Origin: Lamellibrachia columna
Lineage: Eukaryota > Annelida > Polychaeta > Sabellida > Siboglinidae
NCBI GenBank assembly: GCA_963662155.1
Contig: OY759265.1
Span: 13,799,761-13,863,760 of the forward strand
DNA: 64,000 bases
Reading direction: 5' to 3'
The translations under genes and the position numbers were made by a program. Below, piece after piece: positions 25,346 through 37,499 of the stretch (position 1 is its first letter; every line of letters begins with the position of its first letter). Below the pieces are notes generated by a model, which saw only the letters and a program-made list of their open reading frames with translations, searched no databases and was not told the DNA's origin.

Positions 25346-26475
25346 CTTACTACTTAAATTAAAACCCATGGTATCGTGGATGGCTTAATTGACTGGATAG
25401 AACAATGACTGACTGACAGAAGACAGTGTGTTGTAGTAAATGGAGACGTTTCAAACTGGAAATCAGTTTTGAGTGGGGTACCACAAGGATCAGTATTAGG
25501 ACCTTTATTATTCTTAATAAAATTATATTAATGACTTAGATGACAATATAACAAGTAACGTACTCAAATTTGTAGATGACACAAAAGCGATTAGAAAGGT
25601 TAACACTGATGGTGACAAACAACATTCACAAAACGATCTAGACAGATTAGTGAAATGGTCTGAGAAATGGCAGATATTGTTCAATTTCGGGAAATGTAAA
25701 TGCCTACATACAGGACATGGGAACTTGGATGTAAACTATAAAATGGGAGATACTGTTCTGGGTACTACTGTAAAAGAAGGTTACAAAAAGTGTTGATATG
25801 AAAGTTCCAGAGAGGTGTGGTATTGCAGCTTCAAAGGATAATCAAATTCTTGGGTTGATTAGGAGAAACATAACTTACAATGATAAAAGGCTAATTATAC
25901 CTCTGAATAAAGCAATAGTTAGACCTAATTTAGAATAATGTATACAAGCGTGGATACCATATCGTAAGAAGGATATAGATACACTTGAACGCATACAGAG
26001 GAGAGCAACTAAAATTATTCCAGAACTGAGAGACCTTAGTTATGAAGATCGCCTGACAGAATGTGGTTTAACAACTTTAGAGATAAGGAGGTTAAGAGGA
26101 GATCAGATTGAAGTTTTTAAGATATTGAATGCATATGAAAATATTGATAGAAATATGTTTTTCTCTCTCAAAAGAGATAGCAGAACTAGAGGACACGAGG
26201 TAAAATTAGTAAAGGATCAGTGTAAATTGGATATCAGGAAGTACTCATTCTCACAGAGGATAGTAAATGAATGGAACAAATTATCTACAGATTGTATAAC
26301 CGCTAGCAGCGTGAATATGTTTAAAAAGAAGTTGGACACATATCTCAGGAGGGCGGGTTACACGTAGACGAACACTGATGGACTCTCGATAAGCCAACGG
26401 CTTCCTTGTCCAGTTGCCATCTGGGCCTTTGGCTTGGATGGCAAATCTTATTAAATCTTGTTAAATCTTGCTAAA
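25345..26475 (+). pseudogene. CR1-like LINE A copy with disabled reverse transcriptase
   Basis: Begins at TCTTACTACTTAAATTAAAA, so it is 5' truncated before RT motif A. Contains SGVPQGSVLGPLLFL (motif B), then FVDDTKAI where FADDTKLF is expected (Ala to Val in the catalytic box), the CKCLHTGHGN and RIQRRATKIIPELRDLSYED segments, and ends TYLRRAGYT. The 3' tail is a short run of TTAAATCTTG units. Indels near 25520, 25785 and 25938 break the frame. Confidence 0.88.
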
Positions 26476-26720
26476 CCTGTTCTTTCCAATGCCAACTCGA
26501 TTTATCTGGGAAGCATTCAGCCACGCTGCAATTACCGCTCGATGACCTATCCATTCACACATTCACCACTATTTATAGCCAGGGAATCATTTACAGCTAA
26601 ATGAACTGGAGCAACGTGGAGTGAACAATATCGCCCACGCAAGACTTGAAACAGCAGCCAAAGGTTTTGAACCCGGGTTCTCTCGACCGAGAGGCCAATG
26701 TTCTAACCAGATTTGTCTCG
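26475..26720 (-). mobile_element. SINE-like repeat, best copy
   Basis: From TTCCAATGCCAACTCGATTT to GAGGCCAATGTTCTAACCAG. On the minus strand it opens CTGGTTAGAACATTGGCCTC and includes GAACCCGGGTTC, similar to the A- and B-box region of a tRNA-derived promoter. This supports a SINE; the match to a specific tRNA was not tested. Confidence 0.6.
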
Positions 26721-26764
26721 AGTCGTAGGTGCTGACTGGAGTCATAGGTGCTGACTGGAGACGG

Positions 26765-27235
26765 ACTCGATTTATATTAGGAGAAATGTAACATACAAGG
26801 AAAACAAATTAATTATGTAACTACAAGCTTGGAGACCATATCGTAAGAAGGATAATATATTCGCTTGAAAGAGTACAGAGGAGAGCAACAACTAAAATTA
26901 TTCCTGAAATGAGAAATCTTAGTTATGAAGAACGACCGAAAGTATATGGTTTAACAACCCTAGAGACATGTCAGCTAAGAGGAGATCAAATTGAATTATT
27001 TTAAGATATTGAATGGGTATGAAAGTATTGATAGAAATATTTATTTTTCACTCAAGAAAGATAATAGGACTAGATGACATGAGGTAAAATTAATAAATGA
27101 TCAGTGTAGATTGGATATCAGGAAGTATGCGTTCTCATAGAGGACAATCAATGAGTGAAACAAATTATCTACATATTGTGCAACTGATAGCAGCGTGAAT
27201 ATATTTAAAACAAGGTTGACACATACCTCATATGA
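26765..27235 (+). pseudogene. Degenerate CR1-like LINE A 3' copy
   Basis: Segments match the last third of LINE A: TATATTAGGAGAAATGTAAC, TGGAGACCATATCGTAAGAA, a run encoding LRGDQIELF and the NVFKTR-like end. Multiple frameshifts. Confidence 0.8.
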
Positions 27236-27656
27236 ATCACATTTATCCGCAATTTTTACGCTTCACGACAGATTCCACCAAACTAAGAGTTGGGCGTAGT
27301 TACGCTGCGCAGCAAGGGACGTTTACTACTCGTAATTTGTACGCGAATAGTTATTGATTGCAACAGTCAAACTACGGGGCGGATGTCGCAACGTACGTTT
27401 CTAGACCGTTCTCAAAAACTAGTGTAAAGTTGTACGAAGTCGTATGTAAACTATATGGGCAAGCCATAAGCGGATATCAAAAATATCAGTGCCCCTCGGA
27501 GTATACTTTAGAATTGCATTCTGAACGCATTTCTGGGCTCTAAGTTATTTATTTCTGGGATAGACGTCCATGCCCCCCAACAGGAGGATGATACTCCCGC
27601 CTACCTGGGTGGCTCGGTTAAACTCTTTCTCTCTTCCCCCTCTCTCTCGCGCTCTT

Positions 27657-27985
<329 letters not shown>

Positions 27986-28330
27986 ATCCTTTCAGCCTTA
28001 ACTGCTTATGTCACTGGATTCCCATTGCAATAGAAAAACATCATGGTGAGTGAAAGCAGTTTCAACAAATGGCTCTTTAATCGTGATTTCTTTCAATGTC
28101 AGTACAAAAATTAGGTGAATAACATTCTTGTAATCGTTGCATGTAGCTTAATATTGTTTCTGTCCACGAATAGCATTGCACATTTACTACTTTTACTACT
28201 GTCATTCTAAATATTACAAATGCAATTGTTGTGTAACTTGAAAATAAAACATTCATGTAAATAAATGTTTGTCACCGACATAATTGCCCAATCCAACCTT
28301 ATAATTTATTTTGACTTTACTTAAGCCTGT

Positions 28331-28580
28331 TCACTCCCTGACGGAGCATAGGTCAATAACAACTCCTTTCCACCCGACACGGTTGTGGTTTTGCGTTTCC
28401 ATTTTTTTCCATCTACATCCTGCTTTTGTCATATCTGCTTTCACTTCTCTGCGCCAGGTGTTTCTCGCCTCCCCTTTCGTTTTGCCCTGTGGGTTCCACG
28501 TGAGCGCCTGTCTCGTGATGTGTTGTGCTGGCTTCCTGAGAACATTGCCTATTCAGCTCAACGTTTTCATAATCACTGAT
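28331..28580 (-). pseudogene. C-terminal fragment of a LINE reverse transcriptase protein
   Basis: The minus strand encodes a run with KPAQHITRQALTWNP, GKTKGEARNTWRREVKADM and VIDLCSVRE, ending at a stop. This resembles the C-terminal tail of endonuclease/reverse-transcriptase proteins of non-LTR elements (the TWRRE-type region). Only the 3' end of the coding part is present. Confidence 0.65.
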
Positions 28581-28619
28581 GACTAAACAAATATTCGCTA
28601 AGTCGACGATCATTAGGTG

Positions 28620-29590
28620 AACTAGTTAACCCCTGGTGTCGTTCTCTCCCCATAATGTCGTTCTCTCCCCATAGTGCTCTACGGCTGGGCAAGGGACCCG
28701 TTTTGTTTTCCAGTCGCCAGTGAGCGACGGGACAGCAGGAACCCATACTAGTATTATCCTTGTTTAAAACTACATCCTCAACTGATTTACCCTATCGCGA
28801 ATCCGGTTCGTTGATGTCCTGATATGTAGTGTGTAAATAGTTTAAATACTATCCGCTGTCGGTTTAATAAAAAATGCTCAATATTAACCTTATTCCTCCG
28901 AACAGAAAGGGACACTTTGCTGAAAATTTTTCAGGATATATTAATTTTATTACACCTCAAAAGAGCCATCTAATTTCCACCAAAAATCTGTACACTTACC
29001 AAAATGTCCGCTTTGTATGAGCAGTACTGATATAATTATACATAACTATTTAACAAATATACTATATGATGCATTTAACACAACTAGTAAACAATCTACT
29101 CCCAGTAAAATTTACAAACATTCAGATCCGGAGGGGGGCAAGTGTCAACCGAGCGCCCATGAAAAGGGCACTGTTTCCGCACTCACAAATAAAACTGAGC
29201 CTTTATTTAAAACTATCTCCCTTTGATCAGAACGGGGGTGTTGTTTACTAACAGATAAGATGACATAGTAATCACCGTCATTTGACGAGGAAGTGATACC
29301 GATACTGGTGGTTAAGTCAGCCAGTCCAAATGAAAGGTTGGTCTCGACACAAGGACTTCTCAAGGGTATTGCTCACCGATTAAAACGATATTCTCGAGAC
29401 AGACGTCGTCACACGACCAAAGTAGACCTGACAAATGACAGCCGAATCAGAACCACACGACTCCGTAATAACATGCAATTAGTCACCGTAGCAACATTCA
29501 GGTCACGTTGATCTACGGTTGAGCGTCTTAGGGAAGACATGTAACAATTGCTAATCATTATGGCCCTTCAATTAAATCCCTCTTTTCCTA
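28620..29590. other. No recognised feature
   Basis: Short unconserved frames only. A small direct duplication, GTCGTTCTCTCCCCATA, occurs twice near 28638-28673. Confidence 0.45.
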
Positions 29591-29599
29591 CTTTCCACT

Positions 29600-30395
29600 G
29601 CCCTCTAATGTCCCTCCGCTGATTTCCCTGCTTCTGTCCTTTCCTCCTTCCCCAATCTCTCCTCGCCTTCCCCCTCCACTGCATTCCTTCTCCTCTTCCA
29701 ATCATTCACTTCCTTCCCATCTTTCCCTCATCGCCTCCTCCCCTTTCCTCCTCCGCATCGCCTCCTCCCCTTCCCTACTCTCCCTATACCTTCTTCCCCT
29801 CCTTTCCCTCTATCCACCTTCCTTGCCTTCCCCTCTTCCCCTCTATCCCTTCTTCCCATCCTTCCCCTCCTTCCCACCTTTCCCTCATTCCGTTCTTCTC
29901 CTCCTACCCCTCATTCCATTCTTTCCCCTTTCCCTCCTTCCCTTTCCGTTTAACTCCTCCCCTTCTCCCCCTACTTCCCCTTCCCCTCCTTTCCATCCAT
30001 CCTCTCCTTCCCCTCCTTCCCTTCCTTCCCTTCTTCCCTTACTTCCCCCTTCCCTTCCCCTCCTTCCCATCCTTCCTCTGTTTCCTTTTCATCCGTCCTT
30101 CCCCTCCTTCCCCTCCTTCCCCTCCTTCCCCTATTTCCGTTCTTCCCCGCCTTCCGTTCTCCCCTTCCCTTCTCCCCTTCTCCTCGTTCTTTCCCCTCCT
30201 TCCACTAATTCCCCTCCTTCCACCATTCTCCCATTCTTACCCCTTCCCCGCCTTCTCTTCTTCCCTACTCCCCTTCCCTTCTTCCCCTCCTTCCCCTCGT
30301 TCTCCCCTTCCTACCCCTTACCAGCCTTCTCTACTTTCCCTACTCTTCCCTTCTTCCACTCCCTCCGCTTCCCCTTCCCCTCCTTCTAGCCTATC
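29600..30395. repeat. 800-bp polypyrimidine tract (CCTTCCC-like)
   Basis: The plus strand is almost entirely C and T in irregular CCCCTCCTTCC units; the minus strand is polypurine. Such tracts can form triplex (H-DNA). The Pro/Ser/Phe-rich frame across it is compositional. Confidence 0.92.
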
Positions 30396-30659
30396 CTATT
30401 TTTCTCTCCACGGATATCCAACAAGGCTCAATCACTTGGCTGTGACGTGGCTACAATGGCAGCCCATATTCTGTGCAGTGATGCGACGCAGTTATACTAT
30501 TCTATGTAGAAAAGAATTTTAACAAATTTCGAATTACCATTTCATTAGAGTGGGAGTATTTTTGGTACATATGCTTCAATACAAAAGTCCATTTACATCC
30601 AAATAGCACAAGATTGGTATTTAATGAAAGGCTTTGATCTCCTGCTATATCTGTAATTG

Positions 30660-33031
30660 ATCAGTGCTACACAACTCTACTCATCATCGTCACTTTCAGA
30701 ATCAAGGACACGAGCACTTTGTTTGGTTTAGTTGAACACATGCAGGCAACCACACAGTTCACGCCAGCAGCAACACATGAGCATCTCTTTGTGCATTTGC
30801 TCTTGTCACATATACAGTATTGCTCCCCGGTCGCCGCTGGAGGTCTGAATGGCTTGTCCATCATGATTGGAACCAGTTTTTTCACCACAACTCTCTATCC
30901 CAAATGATGCAGGGGCGGGTATGTTGGGGTGATTCTACTGCCCAGCTTTGCAAATGAGAATTTAAAAGAATTTAGAAGAGTGCACGCAGAAGAGTGCAAA
31001 GTTGCTGTAGAGCTTCAGCTTTGATTTGTTTACTTCATCAGACAAGGACACACCAGTGTCTCCATACGTGGTCAATGCAGTTATACCTTGTGTTGCAGAC
31101 ATAACTACCTTATACGCCTTTTTGTTTCCGCGTCGGAAGGGGCAACTCACTGTGTCACACCAACTCGTGACGTGACCACACCGAAGAGCTGATGTAGCTG
31201 AAGACACCGACAGATGATTCATTTCAGACAATATTCTCGCAATCCTGTTAAAAGGTATGTATGTCGCCCCTTTCTGCACCCACAGTTCTTCCAGACCAGG
31301 AATACGCGCACACTGTGGTAGATGGCCATCACCAGAATGTCAGTGTCCGTGGCTTGTATCACAGCATTTGAGTAGCTCTAGTGTTGCACACAGTGTGCTA
31401 GATACGTGTATCTGCTTCCTCGTGAGATTCACACGACACATATGGTAGTGCTTCTGATCCATTTCCTTGAATGATGACATATTCACTGGAGAGGCCTCCA
31501 AGGATAAGCTGCACATCTCTAGGACCATTTCAGGATGTTTGCACCACGTTTCGGCTCGGTACCCTTGCAACACTGCTTTGTTCTTAGTGTTAGCGGTGAA
31601 AGACTTCCATGTTGGTATGGAAAGGTTATCCTCAATCTCGCATGTACGACTTTCATCTTGTGTCTTCTGTCGTCTGGCCCTTTCTGGTTCCTTTAGGCTA
31701 AATTGTACACCATACCAATCACCAACCAAGTTGACCATGCTGCACTAAGGTGGACGGGTCATCATGCAGATAACGAGTTGCCATATTGAGGAACTTCTTA
31801 CACCCGGTGACCTGCTGCCGATGAATAAATGCCATGGCATCAACCAGCAGCATATTACCATCAGGTGGTAAGTAGTCTTCTTCGACCCATGCGTCTCCAA
31901 ATTGACTCTTCATAGCTACAACATAATCTGCCTTATTACCCTTCCTCATGACGTAACCTTGATCATCTGGCTCAAAGGGAGAAGCGGGGTATTTAGTCCA
32001 CTCATGGCTGAATGATTCACCCTCAAAATATCTTTGCTTACAGTGATTTGACTGGTTCTGTCGCTTCTCGGCTGAGTGCTTCCTGTCCCTTCTCTCTTGC
32101 TTCTGAAACATCTAGTGAGGCTCACTTCTCACCAGGGGCAATATTCGAGAGATCAGAAGAGGATGAAGTAAATGGATTGATCAGGCCACCAACAAGCAAC
32201 GTATTTATGTTGTTGAGTGCGTCTCTGTCTTTCGACCCCTGTGTCTTCGTTGGTCGTCTAGGAGTACCGGTTCCCTCACTGACATGTACCATTGCCTTAG
32301 TCTACGCCGAGGCAGCTGTAAGAGCAGGCAGTGCCCTCAGGTACTTCTCTCTGGCAGCTTGTTGTTGTGTAATACCCCTGAAAAGCTGCGTCTTGGCCCC
32401 TTTGTTATACGTCTTCTCTCGCGCCATGTCCGTCCATATTCCATTGAATTTTCCACCCGTCGCATGGACTGTGAAATGATATTGGTTGAGGGTTATCACC
32501 ACATCTGGTGGTAAATATCTCATAGCATGCAAGTAGTGTGGTATATATGCTACATAGTTTGTGTGCCCAACAGATACCATATATGGCAGCACGTTACCTA
32601 CTTCGGTCACGTGTTGCTGCCACAAACCAGCTCTCTCCGCTTCGATGTACCTTTTCAAGATAAGCAGTATTTGGATATACATTGTTGGATTACTCTCGAC
32701 GGTTGCACCAAATGTAGATCTGGTTGACATGTTTCCTTCGTCCAGTAGGTTTGCACATCACGTTCTTGGCGTCCGCCAGATCCTGGAATGAGCCCGAAAT
32801 TGAAGCCATATCATCCAGATTTACATCAGGTTGCTCAAATGTCCAAGCTTTAAATGCGTCCCAGTAGAGCTCAATCATTGCAGACATCAGTAAAGTATGA
32901 CACATGACTATGCCATAATAGTCCTTGCCAGACATTATCTTGTTAAAGTTCGTTTCTACATATAATATTATAACTATTATTAATAATTTAGTAAAAATAG
33001 GAATTTCTTTGTCGGCCATCTGGAAATTCAA
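30660..33031 (-). pseudogene. Decayed copy A of a FEN1/XPG-like nuclease plus CXC-cluster family
   Basis: Reading leftwards across frameshifts, one long protein can be followed. An N-terminal helical part (YIEAERAGLWQQHV, then LPYMVSVGHTNYVAYIPHYL) lies at 32300-32690 and LLVDAMAFIHR at about 31821-31851. VGDWYGVQFSLKEPERARR is at about 31670-31725, SHEEADTRI at 31401-31427, and VIQATDTDILVMAIYH at about 31315-31362. WCDTVSCPFRRGNKKAYK lies at about 31110-31162. A C-terminal CICDKSKCTKRCSCVAAGVNC cysteine cluster (CXC type) lies at about 30750-30830. The order DA, ER..R, EEADT, TDTD, CDTVS..GxKKA parallels FEN1/XPG nucleases. Proteins of this type are common hypothetical proteins in marine invertebrates. 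The nuclease assignment is my inference. At least four frame breaks make this copy inactive. Confidence 0.7.
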
Positions 33032-33469
33032 AATGGCTGACTTAATTTGAGTTATCCATATTATGCTCTTCTGTACACAATAAAATAGGTTTTAAAATAT
33101 AGAGCTGCTTATTTTGGGTTCAAAATGTAGGATGAAATTGTATTTTAGAGTGTTTTCATATGTCTGTTTAATCATGCAAATGACCAACCGTAGGTATTCG
33201 GCTGTTTCGGGTTGTCATGTTGCTAACACTATAACTACATTTGTACATAATATATGGACATAAATTTAGTATCAAACTGTAGCTAATAAACATCTGTTTA
33301 ACATCAAAATATGTAGTAATTATAATACTGCCACCAAAATATTTGTTTGCAGTTTATATAAAACAAATTATGATTTGTGTGACTAATTTTTGGAGTCTTT
33401 GTATAACAAAAGGGTCATTGTCATTATGGAGCTCTTATTTCGCACGTATTCAAGATATAGTGACAAACC
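33032..33469. other. AT-rich spacer, no recognised feature
   Basis: No open frame or repeat of note between the nuclease-like remnant and the LINE. Confidence 0.5.
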
Positions 33470-34892
33470 ACATGTCAAAAGGGTTCGAGAAATAAGTCAG
33501 AGAATTACAGACCAGTGAGTTTAACGTCAGTGATTTGTAAATTATTAGAAAGGTTAATTAAAGACCATATGGTGGAATTCCTCGTTAAGCATAAATTATT
33601 AAATTCATCTCAACATGGATTCCTTAAAGCGAGGTCATGCTTAACAAATATGTTATGTTTTTTGGAAGAAATCACTAAGTGGATAGACGTGGGATCGCCA
33701 GTAGATATTATCTACTTAGATTTTCAGAAAGCTTTTGACAAAGTGCCACATCAAAGATTACTACTTAAATTAAAAGCCCATGGTATCGGGGACAGCATAA
33801 CTGACTGGATAGAACAATGGCTGACTGACAGAAGACAACGAGTTGTAGTAGATGGAGAAGTTTCAAATTGGAAATCGGTTTTGAGTGGGGTACCTCAAGG
33901 ATCAGTATTAGGACCTATATTATTCTTAATTTATATCAATGACTTGGACGACAGTATAACAAGTAACGTACTGAAATTTGCGGATGACACAAAACTGTTT
34001 AAAAAGGTTAATACTGATGGTGATAAACAACATTTACAAAACGATCTAGACAGATTAGTGAAATGGTCTGAGAAATGGCAGATGTTGTTCAATTTTGGGA
34101 AATGTAAATGCCTACATACAGGACATAGGAACTTGAATGTAAACTATAAAATGGGAGATACTGTTCTGGGTACTACTGTAAAAGAAAAGGACTTAGGAGT
34201 TACAATAAGCGCTGATATGAAAGTCTCAGAGCAGTGTGGTATTGCAGTTTCAAAGGGTAATCAAATTCTTGGATTGATTAGAAGAAACATAACATACAAG
34301 GGAAAAAAGTTAATTATACCTCTTTATAAAGCAATAGTTAGACCTCATTTAGAATACTGTATACAAGCATGGAGACCATATCGTAAGAAAGATATAGATA
34401 CGCTTGAACGCATACAAAGGAGAGCAACTAAAATGATTCCAGAACTGAGAGACCTTAGTTATGAAGAACGCCTGAAAGAATGTGGTTTAACAACTCTAGA
34501 GACAAGGAGGTTAAGAGGAGATCAGATTGAAGTTTTAAAGATATTGAATGGGTATGAAAATATTGATAGAAATATGTTTTTCTCACTCAAGAAGGATAGC
34601 AGAACTAGAGGACATGAGGTAAAATTAGTAAAGGATCAATGTAGATTGGACATCAGGAAGCACTCGTTCTCACAGAGGACAATAAATGAATGGAACAAAT
34701 TGTCTACAGATTGTGTAACTGCTAGCAGCGTGAATATGTTTAAAAACAAGGTTGACACATATCTCAGGAGGGCGGGTTATAAGTAGATGAACATTGTTGG
34801 ACTCTCGATAAGCCAATGGCTTCCTTGTCCACTTGCCATCTGGGCCTTTGGCTTGGATGGCAAATCTTGTTAAATCTTGTTAAATCTTGTTA
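33470..34892 (+). mobile_element. CR1-like LINE A, best copy with an open reverse transcriptase frame
   Basis: The open frame runs from about 33482 to the stop at 34784. It has SENYRPVSLTSV at the start, YLDFQKAFDKVPHQRL (motif A), SGVPQGSVLGPILFLIYIND (motif B) and KFADDTKLF (catalytic box), then the post-RT region RIQRRATKMIPELRDLSYEE and the end DTYLRRAGYK. About 430 codons are intact, all key RT aspartates included. The 5' endonuclease region is missing, so the element is 5' truncated, as is typical for LINEs. The 3' end has GCCATCTGGGCCTTTGGCTT and three tandem TTAAATCTTG units, the short terminal repeat expected of CR1-type elements. Reverse transcriptase would copy element RNA into the genome. 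Confidence 0.92.
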
Positions 34893-35254
34893 AAAGATGA
34901 AGTGGATGTGTAGCTTTCACGTTGTAGTAAATTTGTCTACATACATTATATGTAATGATATTTCCATGGTGTAATATGTGCAATAGTCAATACGTTCCCT
35001 GACGCAAGTCGCGGAAATTGTCAATTTAGGGTACCCTTCTTAAAATAAAATTTTCGGAGGTTTCGCAAGAGATGGCAGAGCAGTCCCCGTGATTATTAAT
35101 GTAGATACACCAATCTAAAACAAAATGAGGTCCGCTTTCCACACTAAGCTATGTCCACTAGATGTCAACTAAATAGATGCCTTTTTGCAGTGTGGATCCC
35201 CGACTACTGTGTCTTTTGGAGGAGGCAAATGTGCATCCTGCTATAGGGGCCATC

Positions 35255-36365
35255 TCTCAACCACATGAGTCACGCCAGAAGCGCTCATGCCTGCGTAGAT
35301 TATTGCCAAACATGGCACCTAACTGTTAGTACCAGGAAAACGAATGTTATTATTTTCTCACGTGGAAAGATCAGATCACATCCATACTTCTTGCTTGGGC
35401 AAAACAAACTAGAGATAACTGATAATTACATATATTTGGGAACCAATCTAAACTGTAATGGACTGTTTAACATACCCATAACGAAAACACGTTATCCAAG
35501 CTAGGCGTGCAATGTTCAACCTCACAAGGAAGCTAGATTTACCTACAGACATACAGTGTGAGCTGTTTGACCAACGTGTAATGCCAATTTTACTTATAGG
35601 GTAGTGAAATATGGGGTTCTCAAAATCTAGAGCAGATTGAGAGATTCCATAGAACATGGTTGAACAGTCTACAAAAATTTAATAGGAGCACAGCAAATTG
35701 CATGGTATATGGAGAAGTTGACAGACAAAGTATGACAGTAGTTATAGAAAAGAGAATGATAAACTGTTGGATACAGTTAAGTGAAGGCAAACAAAGCAAG
35801 CTATCTAATGTTATGTTTAGGCTTATGAAAAGTCTCCAAGACACAGGTGATTTTAAATCAAAATGGATTTTAAAAAGCTAAGAGTGTCATTAATGGATGT
35901 GGACTAACTAACACGTGGCATGATCATAGAAATGTAAATATAAAATGGTTGAAGCATAACTTAGAACTAAAGATGAAAGATATTAACATATAAACATGAC
36001 ACAGTGAAATTCATGCAAATATTTTATATTCAAATTACAGAATATTTAAAAATGAAGTTGGTTTCGAGAAGTATTTAGTATATTTGAGCCCAACTGGCAG
36101 AATCAATTTATGCAAATTTCGCTCTGGAAATAACAAATTACCTATCTCTGTTGGTCGTTATCTCCTTGGAAATACCAAGGCGATGAATATCATTATATAC
36201 TTGTATGTCCATCTCTAATAGAAGAAAGATCGAAATACATTAAAAGATACTTTAGAATCAGACCTAATAGTCTGAAATTAACAAACTGTTTAATGTACAC
36301 AATGTGAAAGAGCTGACAGATCTGTCTAGATTTAGTAAAATAATCATGACAAAGTTTGTCTAATT
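35255..36365 (+). pseudogene. C-terminal fragment of another LINE (LINE C)
   Basis: Starts with CQTWHLTVSTRKTNVIIFSR and KLEITDNYIYLGTNLNCNG, matching the post-catalytic part of RT (the ..LTVN..KTK..IFS and YLG motifs). Continues with MPILLYGSEIWG, IERFHRTWLNSLQKF and, in shifted frames, CPSLIEERSKYIKRYF. Frameshifts near 35502, 35600 and 35880. It is unlike LINE A and LINE B in sequence. The region to 36660 is AT-rich and may be the 3' UTR. Confidence 0.75.
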
Positions 36366-36837
36366 AACAAACCTCCTTATTAAAACAGTGAATTGCATAG
36401 AACTAAAAGTGTAGCTTATAGTTAATTTACTGTTCATATTATTACATATCTTAGTTAAAATTGTGCAATATATGCTGGTTTATTTTATTTTACATTATCT
36501 AATGTGCATCTACTAATTATATGGAAAATACTTTATCCAATAATGTCACTAGATGTGTTATGCATTGTGACTAGATGTTTTACATACTGTAAATATATGT
36601 TATAAAATATATGTCTTATATATTGTAACCAGATGTTCTACTAAAATGTACTAAAGAGAGACAATTCTCTCAAGGAGTCGTAGTAAAATAAAAATCATTG
36701 TCATCATTGTCAATCATTATCATCAGTGTCAATCATTGTCAGTGTCAGGCGGCGCAGTCAATTCTGCTAACTAACTACCTCGCACAAGGAAAATTAACTT
36801 AGTGGGTTCTCATAGAGAAAGTCTCGTTCAGCCGTTC

Positions 36838-37490
36838 GCCGAAAGCGTTCTGTCAAACGGGGTGGGGCTGTTTTGTGACCACGACAATATAACGTTACAT
36901 ATTGCCACATAAATTTACTTTCACACGAAAGTATTCTGTCGAGCGTGGTTTTTACAGTTTTTGTCAACAAGCTATAAAAACCGCGGTAAAAAAACCCGGT
37001 AAAAACCGTCCACGCAGAAATAAGTGTATGCCGCTCAATTGTCAGAAACCGGCAGAAAACTTAAAATCTATCTCAAAAAAGTTTTTAATGAAAACGGTTA
37101 TGAATGTATATCTACTTTGCGGTGTTCTTTCCACCAGCCCAGGTGTAAATAAACGCGAAGAAGACATCAATGGACTTAGGTAGAGTTGAATATTTGCTGG
37201 ACACACAACTGCTACTACATCCGTAGTCACATGTTCACTCCATCCGAGATCGTCAGCACCCAAAGTCATTATCAGGGACGGTCGGCCCAAGCTCGTCCAC
37301 TTAACTCCAATGTGTATGACGGAAATGTGTTTCTGCCAGTTTTTGACGGTTTCTGCCTGCAAAAACTGACAGAAATATGTTTTACCGGGTTTCTGCCACT
37401 GTCCCGGGCAGAAATATGTTTTTGCCGACAATAACCCAATTCTGTGTGTAGACAATTGCCGAAAGCGTCCTGTCAAACGGGTCGGGGAGA
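36838..37490. repeat. Foldback-like repeat bounded by 33-bp direct repeats
   Basis: GCCGAAAGCGTTCTGTCAAA at 36838 recurs (one base different) at 37458, so 33-bp near-identical direct repeats bound a 620-bp unit. Inside, CCCGGTAAAA/CAGAAA-type motifs at 36975-37060 recur in inverted orientation at 37320-37430. It may be a non-autonomous element. The coding potential seen across it is not conserved. Confidence 0.55.
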
Positions 37491-37499
37491 ACAGGACAT

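Noticed and set aside
29823..30389. 188-codon Pro/Ser/Phe-rich frame
   Set aside because: Compositional product of the polypyrimidine tract.
36902..37476. 93- and 144-codon frames on opposite strands
   Set aside because: Lie inside the repeat unit 36838-37490 and encode no recognised domain.
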